Shown: one piece after another, positions 1 to 6,220 of the stretch
Layout of the letters: every line of letters begins with the position of its first letter
How positions within the stretch are numbered: the first letter of the stretch is position 1
Assembly (NCBI GenBank): GCA_050331715.1
Contig: JBHJGO010000179.1
Span: 1-14,531, forward strand
DNA: 14,531 nt
Direction of reading: 5' to 3'
Origin: JBHJGO01 sp050331715
GTDB taxonomy: Bacteria > Cyanobacteriota > Cyanobacteriia > Cyanobacteriales > Microcoleaceae
Made by a program: the position numbers and the translations under genes
Notes under the pieces: generated by a model
Told to the model about the DNA's origin: nothing
Databases searched by the model: none
The model's input: only the letters and a program-made list of their open reading frames with translations

Positions 1-70
1 CATAGTTTATCCCCAAAATTCCCTTGGTACGCTCAGGGTATTTACGAATATAATCAAGTGGATTTTTCAT
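1..70 (-). CDS. IS5-like transposase, N-terminal fragment (runs off the window)
   Basis: Reading leftwards from the ATG at 70-68 gives 23 codons with no stop before the window edge, including DYIRKYPERTKGILGINY. This matches the usual N-terminus of IS5-family (DDE_Tnp_4 type, with an N-terminal helix-turn-helix) transposases in cyanobacteria, which start with a D-Y-I-x-x-P-x-x-T-K-x-x-L-G-I pattern. The enzyme would cut and join the ends of its own element. The catalytic DDE residues lie outside the window, so intactness cannot be judged. Only A-rich sequence separates the ATG from a hairpin at 78-102, and the nearest GGAG lies in that hairpin's loop. The family call rests on recalled similarity of a short segment. 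Confidence 0.72.
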   Translation of the reverse strand, partial: MKNPLDYIRKYPERTKGILGINY

Positions 71-77
71 TTTTTTT

Positions 78-108
78 GGTGGTAAAACTCCGTTCTACCA
101 CCTTTTTT
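78..108 (+). terminator. Hairpin with T-tract inside the IS leader
   Basis: GGTGGTA (78-84) pairs perfectly with TACCACC (96-102). Inside that, AAC and GTT pair after one A/C mismatch, leaving a TCC loop. On the plus strand the stem is followed by six T (103-108), the form of a rho-independent terminator. On the minus strand it sits 7 nt before the transposase ATG, where it could limit translation of read-through mRNA coming from the host gene. Both roles are inferred. Confidence 0.5.
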
Positions 109-134
109 GCTCTACATTTATATTTAGGACAGGT

Positions 135-1448
135 CTATTCCAGCAGGGTGCTGTCACGAAATTCAATAGAGCCTCCCTCAACACTTGTGGTGTCAAAGCT
201 CTGAATCATAGCATCACCATTGAAGAAGATATCATTCGACAGCGGGGTAACCAATCCAAGTTGACCCGCAACAACGGTGAGATTATCGTCATTCGCAACC
301 AAGTTCTGATCGGACTCGACTGCTACCGTAACGACGGCAGTTTCAGCATTGCCATCGGAGTCAGTGATGGTGTAGTCGAAATGATATGTTCCAACAAAGT
401 CGGGGTCGGGGGTGTAGATAATGACATCATCGCTTGGATTAATCCGTGTACCGTTGTCATCAATTTCAACGATTCCCCGGAGAGGTTGGGTAACATTGAC
501 AATGGTGAGCAGGTCACCGTTGGGGTCAGAACTATTGGCAAGAACATCAATGGTTTCAGGAATACCCGGTTCTGCTTCCACCATTACAGAGACCGCGAAG
601 GGTTCAGTGACATCAACGTTGGCTGTAACCTCACCCGTTAAAACATTGCCATCGGCGCTAGTAACGGTATAGGTGAAATTATCCGCTCCTTCAAAATCAG
701 AGCCCGCTGTGTAAAGAATTCCGCCACTGTTATTGATCGAAGCTGTTCCATTCGGTGGATCACTTACGTCAACTATAGTAAACGGCCCTTCCCCTGGATC
801 GTCATTGCCGAGAACATCAAGATTAACTGATTGTCCAGGTAAAATGCTGAAGAAGTCTTCTTCCAACGGATCCAGAACGTAGGCCCACTCCATCTGAACC
901 GCTGCATTGAAGGCCAACTCAACATCTGCATTCGGCGTTCTGGAATCCAGCATCCAGTTTCCACCCTTATCCCCATGGCCAATAGGAGTTGTAGAAGCTG
1001 CGATCGCTGACCCTGTTAACCGCTGCAATTTCTCCAGGAATTCAGCTCCCGCATCTCCTGCTGCAACATTACATCCATAGAGCATTAGCGTTTCGGAAAA
1101 CCAGCTCCGCAACTGTTCTGCGTAGTCATCCAATGTATCCAGGCTGAGTCGAGAGTTTCCTAAATACAGACAGCCTGGAGAACCGTGAGAAACAATGTGA
1201 GCTTTAGAAAAATTGAGAGATTGACTCAAAATTTCTGTGATTTGCTGAATCCCATTCCGCTGTGAATCCAGAATGAATATCTCGATTCCCGGTAGTGTTT
1301 CAGCGATCAGTTGTTGATAGTTTGGAACTTGAGCATCGACAAAGAGAATATCTCGAGAACTTGCTTGGAAAATGGTTGGGTTAGAGATTTCCGAAGCTTT
1401 TCGAGAAAATAAGGCACTAAAAGTAGATGGCATCCCAATTGATGACAT
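135..1448 (-). CDS. DUF4347 / cadherin-like repeat surface protein, truncated by IS insertion
   Basis: The product is 437 aa. Residues about 33-170 form a DUF4347 domain with the conserved blocks VSHGSPG (H88) and LYGCNVAAGDAG (C126), then GGNW. The His/Cys spacing recalls the caspase-like clan CD dyad, but activity is unproven. From about residue 192 follow cadherin-like Ig modules of roughly 95 aa: one at 192-282, one at 283-378 and a third broken off at 437. Each carries a V-x-x-N-D-x-x-D-type start and an I-Y-T strand motif. Such proteins are usually long, exported or surface-linked, and often thousands of residues. No classical signal peptide is seen. The start is supported by a strong Shine-Dalgarno sequence (1455-1462). 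The TAG at 137-135 appears to be made by the adjoining IS end, so this is probably the front part of a larger gene. Confidence 0.85.
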   Translation of the reverse strand: MSSIGMPSTFSALFSRKASEISNPTIFQASSRDILFVDAQVPNYQQLIAETLPGIEIFILDSQRNGIQQITEILSQSLNFSKAHIVSHGSPGCLYLGNSRLSLDTLDDYAEQLRSWFSETLMLYGCNVAAGDAGAEFLEKLQRLTGSAIAASTTPIGHGDKGGNWMLDSRTPNADVELAFNAAVQMEWAYVLDPLEEDFFSILPGQSVNLDVLGNDDPGEGPFTIVDVSDPPNGTASINNSGGILYTAGSDFEGADNFTYTVTSADGNVLTGEVTANVDVTEPFAVSVMVEAEPGIPETIDVLANSSDPNGDLLTIVNVTQPLRGIVEIDDNGTRINPSDDVIIYTPDPDFVGTYHFDYTITDSDGNAETAVVTVAVESDQNLVANDDNLTVVAGQLGLVTPLSNDIFFNGDAMIQSFDTTSVEGGSIEFRDSTLLE

Positions 1449-1454
1449 ACAAAA

Positions 1455-1462
1455 TCCCCCTT
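1455..1462 (-). promoter_or_regulatory. Ribosome binding site of the DUF4347 gene
   Basis: On the minus strand AAGGGGGA lies 6 nt before the ATG at 1448, a good Shine-Dalgarno match and spacing. It is the clearest site of this kind in the left half of the window and fixes the start codon. Confidence 0.65.
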
Positions 1463-1640
1463 AAATTACTTAGATACGAACAAGGGCATTGAAGAGAGAT
1501 GCAGAAATATTAAAGCGGTAATATTCACAGCTCCCACACAATATGCATGCTCAACCCTCTCTAGTTCAGAGAAGTCAGAGGTATCGAGCAAAACGATGGA
1601 GTAAACCCTGGTGAATATACTTGAGTCGAAATACAGATAA

Positions 1641-1669
1641 AGTATATCATGCTTGAATTTATATGACAA
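1641..1669 (-). promoter_or_regulatory. Sigma-70-type promoter for the DUF4347 gene
   Basis: On the minus strand TTGTCA (1669-1664) and TATACT (1646-1641) are separated by exactly 17 bp. Each hexamer matches the consensus at 5 of 6 positions. Transcription would start near 1634, giving a 5' leader of about 185 nt before the ATG at 1448. The leader contains an AT-rich hairpin, AATATT at 1505-1510 against AATATT at 1521-1526. No other promoter this good was seen in the 1449-2161 gap. Confidence 0.6.
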
Positions 1670-1922
1670 AGAGGAAATTAGTAAAAATAAAACGAAAAGA
1701 CATGGAGAAAATCCATCTCAATTTGCCAAAATAAAGCGAGAAAAAATGAAAAATGATTCTTTTGTGCTTTTTTTCTGAATTGTAAGACAGTATAGAAATG
1801 ACTTCTGCGAAGACAAGACTTCCAATTCAAAAGAACAGAAATGATTAGGATGGTGCAACCCGTCCGGTATGAGGATACCTCTATCCAAGTCACAATGTCA
1901 AGTTGAGAAGTAACTGAACTGT

Positions 1923-1938
1923 TGTCACAAGTGTGACA
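1923..1938. promoter_or_regulatory. Palindrome TGTCAC-N4-GTGACA, possible operator
   Basis: TGTCACAAGTGTGACA is a perfect 6-bp inverted repeat with a 4-bp spacer, the usual form of a site bound by a dimeric regulator. The half-site resembles those of the CRP/FNR superfamily but does not match the standard cyanobacterial NtcA (GTA-N8-TAC) or SyCRP1 (TGTGA-N6-TCACA) consensus. It lies about 250 bp upstream of the 1641-1669 promoter, which is far for direct control. Confidence 0.3.
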
Positions 1939-2082
1939 TTCAAAACATGGATTAGGTGATTTTTCTTTACCGTATGAAAAGTTTGTGAAAAAAAGGAGTG
2001 TGACCCCTCTAACAAATTTCACTAATTAATTTTGTCAACAGAGCATCAATAACAGCAAACCCGGTTAAATTCTGGTACAGTC

Positions 2083-2115
2083 AAATCCCTCTTGAATCTC
2101 CTAAAAAGGGGGACT
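2083..2115. repeat. Hairpin-forming cyanobacterial-type dispersed repeat (degenerate)
   Basis: TCCCTCTT (2086-2093) pairs with AAGGGGGA (2106-2113) through 7 Watson-Crick pairs and one T/G wobble. The AAATCCC...AAAAAGGGGGAC frame resembles short CCCCCTT/AAGGGGG inverted repeats scattered through many cyanobacterial genomes. It lies just downstream of the nSTAND gene and might help end its transcript, but no clean T-tract follows. Confidence 0.4.
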
Positions 2116-2161
2116 CAACGGCTGATAAATCCCACGCTGATGGGAAAATTGCTGTATGTCA

Positions 2162-5100
2162 TTACAGCTCTTCAGGGGATGGTACGTTATCGCAGAGTTG
2201 GCGATCGCCCTCATCGACATCGGGATAGTCTTTCAGGTATCCACTGACTCTAGCACAGGCTTCTGAGGTCAATCTTTCTAGGGCTAGAAGTCGCCATACT
2301 TTTGCCGTTTTATCGTACGAAGCTGTTACTATGGACTGGCTATCGGGGCTAAACTGAGCACTCCACACACTTTCCCGATGCCCTTTGAGTGTTGTTAACA
2401 ATTCTCCGGCCAAATTCCAAACCATAGCCGTGCCATCATCTGAGGCCGTGACAATTTTCTGACCATCCGGACTGAATTCGGCATTCCAAACGGAACCTTC
2501 ATGGTGACCGTGAACCTGCCCAATTTTGCTCTTGTGACCAGCAAGGGTCAGCAGCAACTCTCCACTGACATCCCAAACTTTAGCCGTTTTATCATCTGAG
2601 GCTGTGACAATTTTTTGACCATCTGGACTGAACTGAGCGCTCCATACCCAACCGTTATGTCCGGCTTCGCAGCCGAGCGTCGCTAGCAGTTCTCCCTCCA
2701 GGTTCCAGATCCTAGCGGTTTCATCCCAGGAGGAGGTAACAATTTTTTGACCATCCGGACTGAACTGAGCACTCCACACCGTGCTTTCATGCCCCTCCAG
2801 GGTTGTCAGCAATTCTCCTTGCAGGTTCCAGAGTTTGGCGGTCTTATCCGATGAAGTTGTAACAATCTGTTTGCCATCGGGATCAAACTGGGCTCGCCAA
2901 ACTTCCCCCCCATGACCTGAAAGGGTAGCCAGTAATTTGCCGTTGTTGTCCCAGAGTTTGGCCGTTTCATCCAGTGAAGTGGTAATAATCCTTTGACCCT
3001 CTGGACTAAACTGAGCGCTTTCAACTTCGTCGTCGTGTCCCTTCAGGGTGGCAAGCAGATTGCCCTGTAGATTCCAGACCCTAGCTGTTCTATCCAGTGA
3101 AGTGGTAACGATCCTTTGACCATCGGGGCTAAACTGGGCACTCTCAACTTCGCCATCGTGTTCTAGGGTTGCCAGTAACTCTCCCTCTATGCTCCAGAGT
3201 TTGGCGGTTTGATCCGAGGAAGCAGTTACAACCGATTGGCCATCAGCACTAAACTGAGCTGTCCAAACACTCTCTCTATGATCCCGCAGGGTTGGTAGTA
3301 ATTCGCCTCCTAGGTTCCAAACTCTGGCGGTTCTGTCCGATGAAGCCGTCAGGATAAATTGATCCCCAAGGCCAAATTTAGCACTGGTCACCACATTCGT
3401 ATGACCCTTGAGGGTGGTGAATAACTCTCCCTGAAGCGTCCAAACCTTTGCGGTATTATCCAGGGCAGCAGTTACGAGCGATTGCCCATCATTACTAAAC
3501 TGAGCGCTACGAACGATATCCTGATGTCCTTTGAAAACCACTAATTGTTGGCCTTTGACATTCCATAATCGGGCTGTCTTATCCCAGGAAGTTGTCAGAA
3601 TTGACTGGCCATCGGGACTGAATTGAGCCCCACCCACCCAGTCGGTGTGTCCCTTCAGCGTGGCGAGGAGTTGTCCCTGGAGCGTCCAGACTTTAGCGGT
3701 TCTGTCCTTTGATGCTGTCACCAGGAATTGTCCATCGGGGCTGAATTTGATGCTGTAGATCTCCTGCTGATGACCCTTGAGCGTGGCGAGTAATTTTCCC
3801 CCCTGTGTCCAAACCTTTGCCATGCCATCCTTTGATGCCGTCGCAATCTGTTGACTGTCTGGACTAAATTCCACCGCCGTTACGACATCGGTATGGCCGT
3901 CAAGGGTTGCCAGGAGTTTGCCCTGAATACTCCAAACCTTAGCCGTCTGGTCGTCCGATCCGGTGACGATCCTTTCCCCATCGGGGCTAAACTCCGCCGT
4001 CCAGACCTGATCGGAATGTCCCCGCAGAGTGGTCAGTTGTCTGCCCTCAGCGTTCCAGATTATTGCCGTGTAATCGAAGGAAGCCGTGACAATTTTTTCC
4101 CCATCTGGGCTAAATTCAGCGCTATTCACCCTTGCTTCGTGGTCAACCAGCGATTTAATCAGTTCTCCCTGAGCATTCCAGAGCTTTGCCGTGCCGTCGG
4201 ACGAGGCCGTGACAATCTTGTTCCCATCGGGGCTAAACTCGGCACTCCAGATCTCATCTTCGTGCCATAGCCGATGACGTTCTTGGGTGCTATCCAGGGC
4301 TTCTACCAGAGTCTCAGTAATCCAGTGTTTGAAGGCAGGGTCGGGTCTCCATGCTGCCGATAGCAGACCATAGGCCGCAGCGGCGAGGTGACCTTGAGGT
4401 TTTTCCTCAACCAGCCCAGGACTCAACAAAAAACTGTGTCTGAGAATTTTTTTCGCCCTCAACAGTTCGACCAATGTTTCTGGTTGGCGATCGCCTGCGT
4501 TGTGGAGTGCTTCTGCTGCTCGGATCGCGGCTCCTGCCGCATTTAGCTTGGCCTCTCGTTCATTCAGTAGGGCGATGGCCGTCACGCCGAGTAGAGTTGA
4601 TAATCCGAAGATGATAGCGCTATTAAATCCGTGATAGAGCCACATACTTTCTCGAAATAGTCGCTCTCCCTCAGGTTTCCACTTCAACAAAGCCGCCCTA
4701 TACTTGTTTAAAAACTTGAGTTGATTACGAGGAATCCGATGCCGCTTGCTGAGATTCCAGTTCACTAAACATCGTTCGTACAGCTCTTTGGCTCGTTTGA
4801 GTTCCAATTCACCCAGGGTGTACCACTGGTTAATCTGTTTTGCCAGATAGTCATGGGTTATCGAGTACTGTTTTTGACCAGAAATTGTTTCGACCAGACG
4901 GCTTTGATCCAACTGTTCCATGATCGCTTCCACCTGGTCTTCTACCATCCCCAGGTTTTCAGCAATTTCCTGGATCGACTTCAATACCCGTGTTCCCTGG
5001 GCTGTGACCATCTGCTTCAAAACTGCCTTGACCGTATCCTGCTGTTCGCGGGAGTAGTGTTGGTTTAGAATCACTTCCACGTAACCCTTGAGGATCCCTT

Positions 5101-6097
5101 CCACGCCGCCTAACTCGTTGTAGAGTTCTTGGGTAATCAGAACAAAATCACCCCGCTCCAGTTCAGCGTGATAACGGGTTCTCGCCGCATCGAATAACTG
5201 ATTGCAAACGATCTGAAGGTGAACTGGCTCAATATGTTCAAAGGTCTCTTGACTGTCCCGCTGAGAGAGAGCCGGAACCAGACACTCCTGGAGAAATTGG
5301 GGTTCATAGCCCAGGTTCGGCATAAACTGCTTCAGCGGTTCCTTGATCGCTGCCGTTGCCTCTGTAGAATTAAGTGGTTCTAGATATTGATGATAGCTAT
5401 CGGCATTGAAATCTGGAATCGCCTTCCAAAATTCTCCCAGACGACCGTAGAAATCTTCCCGTAGGGAAATCACGATATTCATATCCTGGGGATTCATCGC
5501 ATTCAGGCAATCCCGCAATTCTTCAATAAATTGACTGCGTTTTTCTGGTGATAAATTGATAAAAAATCGTTCAAACTGATCGAGAAAAATAGCAATTGGT
5601 CGCCCCGTTTGCTGAATTGTTGCCTGAATACAATCGAGCAGGGTGTTGCAATCCCTCAGATCAATATGAACATTTTCGAGCGTTGCCAGGCCTGATTTGA
5701 TCGTTTCGGTGGGGTAGCCATAGTCTCGAAATACCATCGTAAAATAGCCGTACTGTACTAAACGAGGAATCATTCCTGCATTGATCAGGGACGTTTTACC
5801 GCTGCCCGATTTGCCATTGATCAGAACTAATTTGTGCGTACTGATGGTCAGGGTCAGAAACTGGGAAATGGTTTCCCGACCAAAGAAGATATCAGCATCC
5901 GTGGTGTTGTAGTAACTGAGAAACTTATAGGGGGCGGTGGCTTGGGGCTGAATCCGGTATTGTGACCAATTAATCTCACCTGCTGCAGAGGGAGTGGCAA
6001 AGGCATAGAACTTGATATCGTACTTAATGCCCCCCACAACATCGCCTGTGACAACGGTGTTATCTCTAAATGAGATCCCATGACCCTGACTCTGCAA
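2162..6097 (-). CDS. nSTAND ATPase with central membrane helix and 16 WD40 repeats
   Basis: The product is 1311 aa. Residues 1-35 contain the DNTVVTGDVVGGIKYDI pattern seen at the front of many cyanobacterial STAND and effector-associated proteins. The ATPase module starts at about 57 (DADIFFGRE near 67-75). It has Walker A GKSGSGKTS (95-103), Walker B IAIFLDQFERFF (168-179) and a SLREDFYGRL block (211-220). A winged-helix-like region ends with SITHDYL (412-418). A hydrophobic helix lies at about 491-511, and a helical linker runs to about 605. Sixteen WD40 repeats of about 41 aa follow to about 1277, then a C-terminal tail ending in a DRQLCDN segment common in this group. Such proteins are thought to sense a ligand with the propeller and oligomerise on ATP binding; the ligand here is unknown. 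The start is TTG. An in-frame TAG (6101-6103) lies just upstream and no ATG occurs before residue 109, so TTG or a later GTG must serve. There is no clear Shine-Dalgarno sequence. Confidence 0.9.
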   Translation of the reverse strand: MQSQGHGISFRDNTVVTGDVVGGIKYDIKFYAFATPSAAGEINWSQYRIQPQATAPYKFLSYYNTTDADIFFGRETISQFLTLTISTHKLVLINGKSGSGKTSLINAGMIPRLVQYGYFTMVFRDYGYPTETIKSGLATLENVHIDLRDCNTLLDCIQATIQQTGRPIAIFLDQFERFFINLSPEKRSQFIEELRDCLNAMNPQDMNIVISLREDFYGRLGEFWKAIPDFNADSYHQYLEPLNSTEATAAIKEPLKQFMPNLGYEPQFLQECLVPALSQRDSQETFEHIEPVHLQIVCNQLFDAARTRYHAELERGDFVLITQELYNELGGVEGILKGYVEVILNQHYSREQQDTVKAVLKQMVTAQGTRVLKSIQEIAENLGMVEDQVEAIMEQLDQSRLVETISGQKQYSITHDYLAKQINQWYTLGELELKRAKELYERCLVNWNLSKRHRIPRNQLKFLNKYRAALLKWKPEGERLFRESMWLYHGFNSAIIFGLSTLLGVTAIALLNEREAKLNAAGAAIRAAEALHNAGDRQPETLVELLRAKKILRHSFLLSPGLVEEKPQGHLAAAAYGLLSAAWRPDPAFKHWITETLVEALDSTQERHRLWHEDEIWSAEFSPDGNKIVTASSDGTAKLWNAQGELIKSLVDHEARVNSAEFSPDGEKIVTASFDYTAIIWNAEGRQLTTLRGHSDQVWTAEFSPDGERIVTGSDDQTAKVWSIQGKLLATLDGHTDVVTAVEFSPDSQQIATASKDGMAKVWTQGGKLLATLKGHQQEIYSIKFSPDGQFLVTASKDRTAKVWTLQGQLLATLKGHTDWVGGAQFSPDGQSILTTSWDKTARLWNVKGQQLVVFKGHQDIVRSAQFSNDGQSLVTAALDNTAKVWTLQGELFTTLKGHTNVVTSAKFGLGDQFILTASSDRTARVWNLGGELLPTLRDHRESVWTAQFSADGQSVVTASSDQTAKLWSIEGELLATLEHDGEVESAQFSPDGQRIVTTSLDRTARVWNLQGNLLATLKGHDDEVESAQFSPEGQRIITTSLDETAKLWDNNGKLLATLSGHGGEVWRAQFDPDGKQIVTTSSDKTAKLWNLQGELLTTLEGHESTVWSAQFSPDGQKIVTSSWDETARIWNLEGELLATLGCEAGHNGWVWSAQFSPDGQKIVTASDDKTAKVWDVSGELLLTLAGHKSKIGQVHGHHEGSVWNAEFSPDGQKIVTASDDGTAMVWNLAGELLTTLKGHRESVWSAQFSPDSQSIVTASYDKTAKVWRLLALERLTSEACARVSGYLKDYPDVDEGDRQLCDNVPSPEEL
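2267..4276 (-). repeat. Tandem 123-bp coding repeats (WD40 blades)
   Basis: Sixteen successive units encode H-x-x-x-V-x-x-A-x-F-S-P-D-G-Q-x-I-V-T-x-S-x-D-x-T-A-x-x-W. Most units are exactly 41 codons, and many DNA stretches recur, for example the block read as ACTGAACTGAGC on the plus strand. Between units 13 and 14 there are three extra residues. Between units 14 and 15 there is an extra decapeptide (about 2507-2536). Sixteen blades would fit two propellers of seven to nine blades. High mutual similarity suggests recent duplication or gene conversion. Confidence 0.85.
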
Positions 6098-6149
6098 TTT
6101 CTATTGGTTGTTAGATTGGCCTATTAATACGATAACAAAAACAACCTAA

Positions 6150-6220
6150 TACTGAACCTAAAACCCTCGATAGAGGAAACAGCCGCTTGTTCCCCTCAAG
6201 CAAAAGCATTACTGAACCTA
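6150..6220 (-). other. nSTAND-GTPase spacer: 11-bp direct repeat around a hairpin
   Basis: TACTGAACCTA occurs at 6150-6160 and again at 6210-6220, exactly 60 bp apart; the second copy contains the TAG stop of the GTPase gene. Between them GAGGAAACA (6173-6181) can pair with TGTTCCCCTC (6188-6197) as a 9-pair stem with one bulge and one wobble. No T-tract follows on the minus strand, so it looks like an mRNA-processing or attenuation hairpin rather than a strong terminator. The 120-bp spacer contains no clear promoter. Confidence 0.4.

Larger units (their letters stand above)
1..135 (-). mobile_element. Left (transposase-proximal) end of an IS5-like insertion sequence
   Basis: The segment holds the transposase start (1-70), a 64-bp AT-rich leader and a probable terminus reading GACCTGTCCTAAATATAAAT on the minus strand from position 135. 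The junction is placed after the TA at 136-137, because many elements of this group duplicate a 2-bp TA target and because the host reading frame makes sense up to that point. The other end and the matching terminal inverted repeat are outside the window, so the exact boundary is inferred. Confidence 0.6.
1670..2161. other. AT-rich intergenic stretch without a convincing gene
   Basis: This lies between the DUF4347 promoter and the end of the nSTAND gene. The minus-strand frame 1678-2022 is open, but it starts at an unsupported GTG and encodes a low-complexity, Phe/Cys-rich peptide with no recognisable motif, so I do not call it. What can be seen is a 16-bp palindrome at 1923-1938, a hairpin-forming repeat at 2083-2115 and many A/T runs. 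It may hold upstream regulatory sequence, or be a decayed gene. Confidence 0.5.

Noticed and set aside
1466..1669. Open frame of 67 codons on the minus strand just before the DUF4347 gene
   Set aside because: Its start overlaps the predicted promoter and most of it would be the 5' leader; no family features.
1678..2022. Open frame of 114 codons on the minus strand
   Set aside because: GTG start without ribosome site, low-complexity Phe/Cys/Lys-rich product, AT-rich region, no motif. Treated as chance.
2130..2145. TCCCA-N6-TGGGA as terminator of the nSTAND gene
   Set aside because: Only a 5-bp stem and no clean T-tract on the minus strand.
3851..4270. 139-codon frame on the plus strand inside the WD40 region
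   Set aside because: Antisense shadow of the repeats: its own sequence is periodic with the 123-bp unit.
2267..4276. Regular DNA repeats considered as a CRISPR array or satellite
   Set aside because: The period is 123 bp, stays in frame and encodes WD40 blades; no short identical repeats with unique spacers.
6098..6149. Promoter for the nSTAND gene around TATTAA
   Set aside because: The -10 match is 4 of 6 and no -35 hexamer lies at 16-18 bp.
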